A DNA stretch of 64,000 bases from Microbacterium hydrocarbonoxydans. Lineage in GTDB: Bacteria; Actinomycetota; Actinomycetes; Actinomycetales; Microbacteriaceae. Location: the NCBI RefSeq assembly GCF_011752045.1, contig NZ_JAAKXW010000001.1, forward strand, positions 372,001 through 436,000. The letters are read 5' to 3'. Shown piece after piece: positions 26,811-34,924 of this stretch. Every line of letters starts with the position of its first letter. Position 1 is the stretch's first letter. The notes beneath the pieces were generated by a model. It made no database searches. It was not told where the DNA came from and saw nothing but the letters and a program-made list of their open reading frames with translations. The position numbers and the translations under genes were made by a program.

Positions 26811-28166
26811 ATGACCTCCGCATCCGCACTGCTCTCAGGGCAGACGCCGCTCGCCGTGCGGATGCGGCCGGTGTCGCTCGCGGAAGTGGCCGGGCAGAAG
26901 CACCTGCTGCGCGCAGGGTCGCCGATCGTCGCCCTCGCCGATCCCGCCGCGTCCTCGCCGGGCGCGGTGTCCATCATCCTCTGGGGCCCGCCAGGCACCG
27001 GGAAGACGACGCTGGCACAGGCGATCGCGCGCTCTTCAGGCCGGCGCTTCGTCGAGCTCTCCGCCATCACCGCCGGCGTCAAGGACGTGCGGGAGGTCAT
27101 GCAGGAGGCGATCACTCAGCGCGACCTGTACGGGCAGACCACGATCCTCTTCCTCGACGAGATCCATCGCTTCACCAAGGCGCAGCAGGACGCGCTGCTG
27201 CCCGGCGTCGAGAACGGCTGGGTCATCCTCATCGCCGCGACCACGGAGAATCCGTCGTTCTCGGTGATCTCGCCGCTGCTGTCACGCTCGCTGCTGCTGA
27301 CCCTGCAGCCGCTCACCGACGACGACATCGGCGTGCTCGTCGATCGGGCGGTGACCGACGCGCGCGGCCTGAGCGGCGGCGTCTCGCTCTCCGGCGAGGC
27401 GCGCTCTGCGCTCATCCGCCTCGCCTCCGGCGATGCGCGTCGCGCGCTCACAGGGCTGGAGGCGGCCGCCGCCGTCGCGCTCTCCCGCGCGACCGGCGAC
27501 GAGGATGGAGACGACGAGAGGGCGGAGGTTCCGGAGGTCACCGCGGACGACGTCGCCCAGGCCGTCGACAAGGCCCTCCTGCGCTACGACCGGCAGGGCG
27601 ATGAGCACTACGACGTCATCAGCGCGTTCATCAAGTCGATCCGCGGCTCGGACCCGGACGCCGCGCTGCACTACCTGGCCAGGATGATCGAGGCGGGGGA
27701 GGACCCGCGGTTCATCGCGCGACGGCTCGTCATCTCGGCGTCCGAGGATGTCGGGCTCGCCGACCCGCAGGCCCTCGGCATCGCGGTCGCCGCCGCCGAC
27801 GCCGTCGCATTCATCGGCATGCCGGAGGGACGGATCCCGCTGGCGGAGGCGACGGTGTACCTGGCGACGACCGCGAAGTCGAACGCGGCCTACGTCGGCA
27901 TCGACGCCGCCATCGCCGACATCCGAGCGGGCGGGTTCGGCCGGGTCCCGCTGCATCTGCGGGACGCGCACTATCCGGGGGCGAAGCGGCTCGGCCACGG
28001 GCGCGGCTACGTCTATCCGCACGACAGCGAGTTCGGCATCCTGCCGCAGCAGTATCTGCCGGACGAGCTCGAGGGGCGCCGCTACTACGAGCCGAAGAAC
28101 CTCGGCGCCGAGCGCGACATCTCGGCTCGCCTCGAGCGCATCCGGCGGATCCTCGGCGGTCGCTGA
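26811..28166 (+). CDS. rarA: Replication-associated recombination protein A (RarA/MgsA)
   Basis: An AAA+ clamp-loader-like ATPase that works at stalled forks. The 451-residue protein has Walker A ILWGPPGTGKTTLAQAIA, Walker B ILFLDEIHRF, sensor 1 in IAATTENPSFSVISPLLSR and the family C-terminus with SFIKSIRGSDPDAALHYLARMIEAGEDPRFIARR. Two ATGs lie next to each other (26808 and 26811). The second fits a leaderless start six bases after TAGCCT. It is followed by the convergent ATP-grasp gene. Confidence 0.95.
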   Translation: MTSASALLSGQTPLAVRMRPVSLAEVAGQKHLLRAGSPIVALADPAASSPGAVSIILWGPPGTGKTTLAQAIARSSGRRFVELSAITAGVKDVREVMQEAITQRDLYGQTTILFLDEIHRFTKAQQDALLPGVENGWVILIAATTENPSFSVISPLLSRSLLLTLQPLTDDDIGVLVDRAVTDARGLSGGVSLSGEARSALIRLASGDARRALTGLEAAAAVALSRATGDEDGDDERAEVPEVTADDVAQAVDKALLRYDRQGDEHYDVISAFIKSIRGSDPDAALHYLARMIEAGEDPRFIARRLVISASEDVGLADPQALGIAVAAADAVAFIGMPEGRIPLAEATVYLATTAKSNAAYVGIDAAIADIRAGGFGRVPLHLRDAHYPGAKRLGHGRGYVYPHDSEFGILPQQYLPDELEGRRYYEPKNLGAERDISARLERIRRILGGR

Positions 28167-28210
28167 CGCATCGCGGCTGAGGACGGACCGCGGCACGGTG
28201 CCGAGGCGTC

Positions 28211-29398
28211 TCAGAGAGCCGGAAGCTCCTGACCGTTCCATTCGATGTCCCGCGTCGTCGCAGCGGCGAGGGGGATCCGGTGCCGGAGCGCGCTGAGTGC
28301 GAACCCACCGAGGAGGAGCGCGTAGGCGAGCGACGGCATCCGGTCGTCCGCGGCGTGGACGACGTCGCGGACGTCCTTGTCGTGCCCTCCGCGGCGGAGC
28401 AGGTTCATCATGCGGATCTGTGCGGGGACGGGAACGGGCGGGACGGGAGGGGCAGGCGCTGCCGACGCGTCGGCCGGATTCCCCGTGGTGAAGAGCGCGC
28501 CGAGGTCGGCATCCGGGAGGCAGTGGATGCCGCTGGTGACACGGGGATTGCATTCGATGACGGCGATGCGATCCTCCCCGATGATCGCGTCGAGCGAGAT
28601 GTGCCCCGAGAAGCGCAGCCCCGCGACCGTGCGCTCGATCGCCTCCTGGAACCGCGGGTCGTGGACGGGCCGGAACGAGGTCAGGACCTTGAATGATGCG
28701 GCGCGGGCATCCGCGTACTGCACGCAGGCGAGCAGCCGCCCCTCGTGCGCGTAGGCGTATGCGCAGTGGAGGCGTCCATCGACGTGCTCCTGCGCGACCC
28801 AGTCGCCTGCGAGGTCCGGAGCGATCCTCGCATGGTGCTCGTCGCGATCGAACTCGATCTCCGGCTGCACCCGGCGGGCCCCCGGCGGCAGGAGACGCAC
28901 CTGCACGCCGAACCGCGAGAAGCGCCGCTTGAGCACGAGCGGCCGGGACCGATCGCGTCTCAGCAGCGCATCCAACTCCTCGGGTCCCCGGATGAGCTCG
29001 GTCTCCGGCACGGGGACACCGAGCCGCCCCAGGATCCCCATCGCCCGGTGCTTGTCGTGGAGCGCGGCGATGTCGTCGAACGGCCCCGAGACGACCCGCA
29101 GCCCGGGGCAGCGCTGCCGCAGCCATTCGGCTCCGCGTGCCACGAAGAAGGTCTCCTCGCACGTGGGGATCAGGAGGTCGATGCCGTGCCTCTCGACCGC
29201 CGCGGCGAGGTCCAGGAGAAAGGCGCGGAAGTGGAATCGGGGCGAGCGGATCCGGATGCTCCCGCTCGCGTGCCGCGACCACCCGGCGGGGTTCACCGCG
29301 ACGGACTCGGCCACGTGCACCTCGTGTCCGTGACGGCCGAGATTGCGCACGATCTCCAGCGCGACGGGTGATCTTCCGCCCAGCACGAGCGCCCGCAT
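28211..29398 (-). CDS. ATP-grasp ligase of unknown substrate
   Basis: A 395-residue ATP-grasp enzyme. The N-terminal pre-grasp domain starts with MRALVLGGRSPVALEIVRNL and includes DLLIPTCEETFFVARGAEWL. The ATP lysine is probably in PLVLKRRFSRFG. The metal-binding end is IAVIECNPRVTSGIHCL, where Glu and Asn are the usual magnesium ligands. Such enzymes activate a carboxylate as acyl-phosphate and join it to an amine or thiol. It overlaps the upstream GNAT/FemAB-like gene by one base (TGATG), so the two are almost certainly one operon and one pathway. Carboxylate and acceptor are unknown. The same frame stays open upstream through the partner gene, but that is out-of-frame shadow. Confidence 0.78.
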   Translation of the reverse strand: MRALVLGGRSPVALEIVRNLGRHGHEVHVAESVAVNPAGWSRHASGSIRIRSPRFHFRAFLLDLAAAVERHGIDLLIPTCEETFFVARGAEWLRQRCPGLRVVSGPFDDIAALHDKHRAMGILGRLGVPVPETELIRGPEELDALLRRDRSRPLVLKRRFSRFGVQVRLLPPGARRVQPEIEFDRDEHHARIAPDLAGDWVAQEHVDGRLHCAYAYAHEGRLLACVQYADARAASFKVLTSFRPVHDPRFQEAIERTVAGLRFSGHISLDAIIGEDRIAVIECNPRVTSGIHCLPDADLGALFTTGNPADASAAPAPPVPPVPVPAQIRMMNLLRRGGHDKDVRDVVHAADDRMPSLAYALLLGGFALSALRHRIPLAAATTRDIEWNGQELPAL

Positions 29399-30594
29399 CA
29401 CAGGCCCCTGCGCATCATCATGGGCACGACCACCCGTTCGGCGAGCGCGGCGAAGCTGCGCACGAGGGCGCCGCGCCATCGCGGGACGCCGTGGAGCGCG
29501 ATCATGCGGTACTCCAGGTGATTCCTCGCGCCGCGGCTCTTCTTGAACTCCCCGGCACCCGCGCTGCTGTGGAAGACGAGGCCGAGGTCGCGGGCCTTGT
29601 CCTGCAGGCGGATGGAGAGGATGCGGTAGAGCCCGTCCTGCCTCGGCCGATCGAGGTCGTATCCGAGGATCGGAGTGGTGAGGACGCCGTTCAGTGCGAT
29701 GTGCCCGATGACGCCGACCGCCTCCTTTCCGCGCTGGGCGAGCAGTTCGCAGTCGATGACGCCGGCGGCATGCGCCTGCTCCACGAACCGTGACGTGAAC
29801 TGCGGATTGTGCGCGGAGTACTTCTCCGTGTAGAGCAGGCGGTACAGCTCGGCCGTGCGCGCCGCGTCCGCACGGTCCCTGGGTGCGCCGTCCTCGATCC
29901 GCGGGTCCGGGTGGGAGCCGAAGCCGCGGAAGCGGTACTCCGACCGCGCGGCGAGACGACGCTCGCGGCGCAGGACGTGTTCGATGCGGCTGCCGAGCCC
30001 CTCGTACACGTCCTGGATCCAGACGCTGCGGCTGAACAGCGTCAGGTAGCCGAGCTCTCGCATCCGGGTGTGCAGCGCGCCCGTCGTGTGCTCGTTGATC
30101 GAGTTCCAGACGACGTAGCGCCCTGGGAACCGGGCGGCGACCGCCGCCGTGACGGCCGCGACGGCCTCGGGCGCGAGCGCCGGATAGAGGTTGGTCGAGA
30201 GCAGCCAGTTGTTGATGTAGACGGCATCGTCGATGCGGGCGACCCGCAGCAGCGCGGCGACGGGGAGAAGCGCGAGTGCGGCGAGGCGCTGCGTCATCGC
30301 CGACCTCAGCTCCCGGAGCTCGGCGCGCGCGTAGGAGACGTAGTGCGCGTACATCGACGAGGTGTAGGCGGTGTTGTCCCGCGAGCGCGCATCGGGCACG
30401 AACAGGGGGAGCACGACCGCGTCGTCGACGACGACGGCGAGCATCGTGCCGCGAGCGTTGGCCACGCACGACTCCACGCCGTCGGCGGCGAGGAGCCGGA
30501 TGCAGGCGACCGCCTTCTGCGCATCCGGATCGTCGAAACGCGTCGGGTCGAGGGCGTCGGCCGCCTCGATTCGCACGCGGACCACTCCCTGCAC
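29398..30594 (-). CDS. GNAT/FemAB-like acyltransferase paired with the ATP-grasp ligase
   Basis: A 398-residue protein whose C-terminal half looks like a GNAT/FemAB-type fold: SAHNPQFTSRFVEQAHAAG, KEAVGVIGHIALNGVLTTPI and SAGAGEFKKSRGARNHLEYR. The N-terminal half has a second similar pattern (NARGTMLAVVVDDAVVLPLF), suggesting a double GNAT fold like FemABX. No signal peptide is seen. A reverse-strand TAGGAT covers the first ATG (30603), so the GTG at 30594, seven bases beyond the box, is the likelier leaderless start. Coupled by one base to the ATP-grasp gene. Acceptor and donor are unknown; a simple N-acetyltransferase is the alternative. Confidence 0.6.
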   Translation of the reverse strand: MQGVVRVRIEAADALDPTRFDDPDAQKAVACIRLLAADGVESCVANARGTMLAVVVDDAVVLPLFVPDARSRDNTAYTSSMYAHYVSYARAELRELRSAMTQRLAALALLPVAALLRVARIDDAVYINNWLLSTNLYPALAPEAVAAVTAAVAARFPGRYVVWNSINEHTTGALHTRMRELGYLTLFSRSVWIQDVYEGLGSRIEHVLRRERRLAARSEYRFRGFGSHPDPRIEDGAPRDRADAARTAELYRLLYTEKYSAHNPQFTSRFVEQAHAAGVIDCELLAQRGKEAVGVIGHIALNGVLTTPILGYDLDRPRQDGLYRILSIRLQDKARDLGLVFHSSAGAGEFKKSRGARNHLEYRMIALHGVPRWRGALVRSFAALAERVVVPMMMRRGL

Positions 30595-30601
30595 GCTCCG
30601 C

Positions 30602-30607
30602 ATCCTA
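30602..30607 (-). promoter_or_regulatory. Putative leaderless promoter of the GNAT/ATP-grasp pair
   Basis: TAGGAT on the reverse strand, seven bases before the GTG at 30594. It lies 54 bases from the divergent rpsD -10 box, so the two promoters share one short control region. Confidence 0.4.
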
Positions 30608-30660
30608 TCGGCCGGTCGCGGTGCGGGCCGGGGTCTCCGCGGGCGGAAGAGGCGATCTGT

Positions 30661-30808
30661 TAGACTTGATCGGCTCGAAACCGTGTTTTCGAGCATCTCC
30701 TCGTTCACACCACACCTCGACGGCGCCCCGGCGTGCGCCCCGAGGCAGAGCGCGGGTGATACGTCCGCGAGTCGCGAAAGTCGCGACCGCGTCAAGGAAG
30801 GATGCTTC
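30661..30808 (+). promoter_or_regulatory. rpsD promoter and structured 5' leader
   Basis: TAGACT (30661-30666) is the -10 candidate, giving a leader of about 135 bases, long for this genome. Two perfect hairpins lie in it: GCTCGAAA/TTTCGAGC (30673-30680 with 30687-30694, six-base loop) and GTCGCGA/TCGCGAC (30771-30777 with 30781-30787, three-base loop). The second ends seven bases before the AAGGAAGGA ribosome-binding site (30794-30802). This could be an S4 autoregulation site; that is an inference. Confidence 0.5.
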
Positions 30809-31438
30809 GTGACCACGAAGTCTCAGGACCGCCGCAAGGTCCGTCTCAGCCGCGCCCTCGGCGTGGCCCTCACCCCGAAGGCCGCCCGCTACCTCGAGAA
30901 GCGTCCCTACGCTCCGGGCGAGCACGGCCGCACCAAGCGCAAGGCTGACAGCGACTACGCCGTCCGCCTGCGTGAGAAGCAGCGTCTGCGCGAGCAGTAC
31001 GGCATCCGCGAGAAGCAGATGCGGAACACGTTCAACGAGGCCCGCCGCACGGAGGGCCTGACCGGTGAGAACCTGGTCGAGCTCCTCGAGATGCGTCTGG
31101 ACGCCCTCGTGCTGCGTTCGGGCTTCGCCCGCACCACCGCACAGGCCCGTCAGCTCGTCGTGCACCGTCACATCCTCGTCGACGGCCAGCTCGTCGACCG
31201 CCCGTCGTTCCGCGTGAAGCCGGGTCAGCTCATCCACGTCAAGGCCAAGAGCGAGGGCACCGAGCCCTTCCAGGTCGCAGCGGCCGGCGGTCACGCCGAG
31301 GTCCTGCCGCCGGTTCCGGGCTACCTCGAGGTCGAGCTCGACAAGCTGCAGGCACGCCTGGTCCGTCGTCCGAAGCGCGCCGAGGTCCCCGTGACCTGTG
31401 AAGTGCAGCTCGTCGTCGAGTACTACGCAGCTCGCTGA
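30809..31438 (+). CDS. rpsD: 30S ribosomal protein S4
   Basis: An early 16S rRNA-binding protein of the small subunit. The 209-residue protein has the RPYAPGEHGR motif, the S4 RNA-binding domain (LEMRLDALVLRSGFARTTAQARQLVVHRHILVDG) split here by typical loops, and the C-terminal VEYYAAR. No zinc-binding cysteines are present (a C-minus form). The start is GTG with AAGGAAGGA six bases upstream. It is monocistronic and away from the rpsM-rpsK-rpoA cluster, with a long leader and a strong terminator of its own. Confidence 0.97.
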   Translation: MTTKSQDRRKVRLSRALGVALTPKAARYLEKRPYAPGEHGRTKRKADSDYAVRLREKQRLREQYGIREKQMRNTFNEARRTEGLTGENLVELLEMRLDALVLRSGFARTTAQARQLVVHRHILVDGQLVDRPSFRVKPGQLIHVKAKSEGTEPFQVAAAGGHAEVLPPVPGYLEVELDKLQARLVRRPKRAEVPVTCEVQLVVEYYAAR

Positions 31439-31452
31439 TTCCAGCGATTCAG

Positions 31453-31490
31453 CAGGAGGCGTCGGGGTGACCCGACGCCTCCTGTCGTTT
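31453..31490 (+). terminator. Intrinsic terminator of rpsD
   Basis: CAGGAGGCGTCGGG (31453-31466) pairs perfectly with CCCGACGCCTCCTG (31471-31484) around a GTGA loop, followed by TCGTTT. The stem starts 14 bases after the rpsD stop. This is the clearest intrinsic terminator in the window. Confidence 0.85.
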
Positions 31491-31542
31491 CCGCATACGA
31501 TGGAGGCACCGCGCCTTCGCGGGTCTAGGCAAGGATGACGAC

Positions 31543-31731
31543 ATGAAGAACGTGCTGTGGTTCCTGATCGGTGTGATCGGCGGCTTCGTCGCGGCGCATT
31601 TCATGAACAAGGACCCGCGCGGGCATGACCTCCTCGCCGAGGTCGACGCCAGGATCAACGAGTTCACCGCGATCATCGGCGACGCCTACCGCGAGCAGCA
31701 GGCACGGCTCACCGAGCCGGCGGACGACTGA
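31543..31731 (+). CDS. Small membrane protein between rpsD and alaS
   Basis: A 62-residue protein with one N-terminal membrane helix (VLWFLIGVIGGFVAAHF) and a short acidic helical tail. AAGGA lies just upstream of the ATG. Small membrane proteins at this spot (between rpsD and alaS) recur in actinobacteria, where larger members are annotated as domains of unknown function. No function can be assigned. alaS starts 60 bases later. Confidence 0.7.
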   Translation: MKNVLWFLIGVIGGFVAAHFMNKDPRGHDLLAEVDARINEFTAIIGDAYREQQARLTEPADD

Positions 31732-31791
31732 CCTCTCCGCGCCCTCGCGCGCCCGCTTCACCTCTCTCAAGCAAGGACACCCGGCACAGCT

Positions 31792-34452
31792 ATGAAAACT
31801 GCGGAGATCGCGCAGCGCTATCTCGACTACTTCGAGAAGAACGACCACCTGATCGTCCCCTCGGCATCCCTGGTCAGCGATGACCCGTCGCTGCTGTTCA
31901 CGGTGGCCGGCATGGTGCCGATGATCCCGTATCTCACCGGTGTCGTCCCCGCGCCGCATCCCCGCATCGCGGACCTGCAGAAGTGCATCCGCACCAACGA
32001 CATCGAAGAGGTCGGACGCACCGCCCGTCACGGCACCTTCTTCCAGATGCTCGGGAACTGGTCGTTCGGCGACTACTTCAAGGAGGGCGCGATCCGCTAC
32101 GCCTGGGAGCTGCTGACGAGCTCCGAGGCCGACGGCGGACTCGGGTTCGACGAGAAGGACCTCTGGGTCACGGTCTACGAGACCGATGACGAGGCCGAGG
32201 CCATCTGGCGCGACATCATCGGCCTCAAGCCCGAGCGCATCCAGCGTCTGGGCCGTGCGGACAACTACTGGAACACCGGGCAGCCCGGCCCCGGTGGCCC
32301 CGACTCCGAGATCTTCTTCGACCGCGGCCCCGCCTACGGCAAGGACGGCGGCCCCGCCGCCGACGACTCGCGGTTCCTGGAGATCTGGAACCTGGTGTTC
32401 ATGCAGGACTTCATCGAGAACATCCGGGGCAAGACCGAGTTCGACATCGTCGGCGACCTGCCCATGAAGAACATCGACACCGGCATGGGGCTCGAGCGCG
32501 TCGCGTTCCTCAAGCAGGGCGTCGAGAACATGTACGAGACCGACCAGGTGCGTCCGGTCCTCGACCGCGCGATCGAGCTCTCCGGCCGCAGGTACGGCGC
32601 CGTGCACGAGGACGACGTCCGCTTCCGCGTGGTCGCCGACCACGTCCGCTCCTCGCTCATGCTCCTCTCCGACGGCGTCCGCCCGTCGAACGAGGGCCGC
32701 GGCTACATCCTGCGCCGCCTGATGCGCCGCTCGGTGCGCGCCATGCGCCTGCTCGGCGTCGACGAGCCGGTGTTCCCTGAGCTCTTCGCGGCATCCCGAG
32801 ACGCGATGAAGACCGCCTATCCCGTGCTGGAGACGGAGTGGTCCACGCTCTCGGCGGCGGCCTTCGCCGAGGAGGAGACCTTCCGCCGCACCCTCGCCCA
32901 GGGCTCGACGATCCTCGACCTCGCCCTCGACGAGACGAAGAAGGGCGGCGGCAAGACGCTCAGCGGCTCCGAGGCCTTCCTGCTCCACGACACGTACGGC
33001 TTCCCGATCGACCTCACGCTCGAGGTCGCGGAGGAGGCCGGCCTCGACGTCGATCGGGCCGCCTTCGACACGCTCATGCAGGAGCAGCGCGCCAGGGCCA
33101 AGGCCGACGCCCGCAACCGCAAGCGCCAGCTCGCCGACGTCTCGGTGTACCGCGACCTCCGCGCCCTCGGCGAGACCGGCTTCGACGGCTACACCGCTCT
33201 CGAGGTCGAGTCGCGCGTGCTCGGCATCCTCGTCGACGGTCAGGTCGTCACGAGCGCCTCGGAGGGCCAGATCGCCGAGGTCGTGCTCGCCGAGACGACT
33301 CTCTACGCCGAGTCCGGGGGCCAGGTCGCCGACAAGGGGACCATCGTCGGTCCGGGCTTCGAGCTCGAGGTGCTCGACGTGCAGCGCCCCGTTCCCGGTC
33401 TCATCAGCCACACCGTCGAGGTGAGCCGCGGCTCCGTCGCGGTCGGCGACGCCGCGACCACGGTCGTGGATGCCGCGAACCGCCGTGCCGCGCGTCAGGC
33501 GCATTCCGCCACGCACCTCGTGCATGCCGCCCTGCGCGACACGCTCGGCAAGACCGCCACGCAGGCGGGATCGCTGAACCGCGCCGGCTACATGCGCTTC
33601 GACTTCTCCTGGTCTCAGGCGCTCTCCGCGGAGACCCGCACGGAGATCGAGGACATCACGAACCGCGCCGTGCAGGACGCGCTCGAGGTCACCACCCGCA
33701 TCGTCTCCCTCGACGAGGCCAAGGAGGCCGGCGCCATGGCGCTGTTCGGCGAGAAGTACGGCGACGTGGTGCGGATGGTCGACATCGGCGGTCCCTGGTC
33801 GCGCGAGCTCTGCGCGGGCACCCACGTGAGCACGAGCGCCGAGATCGGACTCGTCAGCGTCATCGGCGAGTCGTCGGTCGGCGCGTCCAACCGTCGCATC
33901 GAGGCTCTCGTGGGCGCCGACGCCTTCCGCGAGCTCGCCGCCGAGCGGGCGATCGTCTCGCAGCTCACCAGCTCGCTGAAGACGCCGCGCGAGCAGCTCC
34001 CGGAGCGCATCGCCGATCTCGCCGCGAGCCTCAAGGCCGCGGAGAAGCGCATCGCCCAGTTCGAGGCCAAGGAGCGTGCCGGCCAGGTGCCGGCGATCGC
34101 GGATGCCGCGCAGCGCGTCGGTGCCTTCCGAATCGCCGCCCAGTCGCTCGGCGAGGTCGCCTCGGCCGACGATGTGCGCGACCTCGTCAACGGCGTGCGC
34201 GACCGGCTCGGCTCCGAGGCGGCCGTCGTGGCGCTCGGCGCTGTGGTCAACGGACGCCCGGTCGTCGTGGTCGCGACGAACGACGCCGCCCGTGCGGCCG
34301 GAGCGAAGGCGGGAGCGCTCGCGAAGCGCGCCGCCTCCGTCCTCGGCGGCGGCGGCGGCGGTCGCGACGACGTCGCCCAGGGCGGTGGCACGGATGCCGC
34401 GGCCCTCCCGGCCGCGCTGGACGCCGTGTCGCAGGAGCTGCGCGCAGCGTGA
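31792..34452 (+). CDS. alaS: Alanine--tRNA ligase
   Basis: Charges tRNA-Ala and edits mischarged Ser and Gly. The 886-residue protein has the class II aminoacylation core (RHGTFFQMLGNWSFGDYF, GLERVAFLKQG), the tRNA-recognition domain, the editing domain with its zinc ligands in HSATHLVHAALRD and CAGTHVSTSAEIG, and the C-terminal DHHA1 domain ending in a Gly-rich GGGGGGRDDVAQGGG. Length is normal. ruvX starts in its stop codon (GTGA). Confidence 0.97.
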   Translation: MKTAEIAQRYLDYFEKNDHLIVPSASLVSDDPSLLFTVAGMVPMIPYLTGVVPAPHPRIADLQKCIRTNDIEEVGRTARHGTFFQMLGNWSFGDYFKEGAIRYAWELLTSSEADGGLGFDEKDLWVTVYETDDEAEAIWRDIIGLKPERIQRLGRADNYWNTGQPGPGGPDSEIFFDRGPAYGKDGGPAADDSRFLEIWNLVFMQDFIENIRGKTEFDIVGDLPMKNIDTGMGLERVAFLKQGVENMYETDQVRPVLDRAIELSGRRYGAVHEDDVRFRVVADHVRSSLMLLSDGVRPSNEGRGYILRRLMRRSVRAMRLLGVDEPVFPELFAASRDAMKTAYPVLETEWSTLSAAAFAEEETFRRTLAQGSTILDLALDETKKGGGKTLSGSEAFLLHDTYGFPIDLTLEVAEEAGLDVDRAAFDTLMQEQRARAKADARNRKRQLADVSVYRDLRALGETGFDGYTALEVESRVLGILVDGQVVTSASEGQIAEVVLAETTLYAESGGQVADKGTIVGPGFELEVLDVQRPVPGLISHTVEVSRGSVAVGDAATTVVDAANRRAARQAHSATHLVHAALRDTLGKTATQAGSLNRAGYMRFDFSWSQALSAETRTEIEDITNRAVQDALEVTTRIVSLDEAKEAGAMALFGEKYGDVVRMVDIGGPWSRELCAGTHVSTSAEIGLVSVIGESSVGASNRRIEALVGADAFRELAAERAIVSQLTSSLKTPREQLPERIADLAASLKAAEKRIAQFEAKERAGQVPAIADAAQRVGAFRIAAQSLGEVASADDVRDLVNGVRDRLGSEAAVVALGAVVNGRPVVVVATNDAARAAGAKAGALAKRAASVLGGGGGGRDDVAQGGGTDAAALPAALDAVSQELRAA

Positions 34453-34922
34453 GCGGGTTCCGTCGCGGCGTGCGGCTCGGCATCGACGTCGGCAGGGCGC
34501 GCATCGGGGTCGCCCGGTGCGACCCCGACGGCATGCTCGCCGTACCCGTCGAGACGGTGCCGCGCAGCGACACGTCGATCGACCGGATCGCGGAGATCGC
34601 CGCGGAGTACGAGCCGCTGGAGTTCGTCGTCGGCCTCCCCGTGAACATGCAGGGCGCCGACACGGCGTCGACCACGGATGCGCGGGAGTTCGCGGCGGCT
34701 CTGCAGGGGAGGACAGGCGTCCCCGTGCGGCTCGTCGACGAGCGGCTGAGCACGGTCACCGCACACGCCGCGCTGCGCTCTTCGGGCAGAACCCAGAAGA
34801 ACTCTCGTAGCATTGTGGATCAGGTCGCCGCAGTGGTCCTCCTGCAGCAGGCGATCGACACGGAGAAGAGCACCGGGAACCCGCCCGGTGCCGTGATTCC
34901 GCCCCACGAGGAGTCCCCCTGA
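34449..34922 (+). CDS. ruvX: RuvX/YqgF-family putative pre-16S rRNA nuclease
   Basis: A 157-residue RNase H-fold protein. The first catalytic Asp lies in RLGIDVGRARIGVARCDPDG, the Glu in VRLVDERLSTVTAH and the last Asp in SIVDQVAAVVLLQQAI. E. coli YqgF processes the 5' end of 16S rRNA precursors; the original 'Holliday junction resolvase' label is a prediction. The GTG start overlaps alaS by four bases, and mltG follows two bases after the stop, as in many actinobacteria. Confidence 0.93.
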   Translation: MSGFRRGVRLGIDVGRARIGVARCDPDGMLAVPVETVPRSDTSIDRIAEIAAEYEPLEFVVGLPVNMQGADTASTTDAREFAAALQGRTGVPVRLVDERLSTVTAHAALRSSGRTQKNSRSIVDQVAAVVLLQQAIDTEKSTGNPPGAVIPPHEESP

Positions 34923-34924
34923 CG

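Noticed and set aside
28211..30469. A 752-codon reverse frame that seems to fuse the ATP-grasp domain to an upstream Arg/His-rich region
   Set aside because: The upstream half is out of frame with the GNAT/FemAB-like gene and has the low-complexity Arg/Gly look of a shadow in GC-rich DNA. A clean ATG with family-typical N-terminus (MRALVLGG) exists at 29398.
31739..31791. T-box leader before alaS
   Set aside because: The spacer is about 60 bases and lacks a T-box sequence or terminator; too short for the element.
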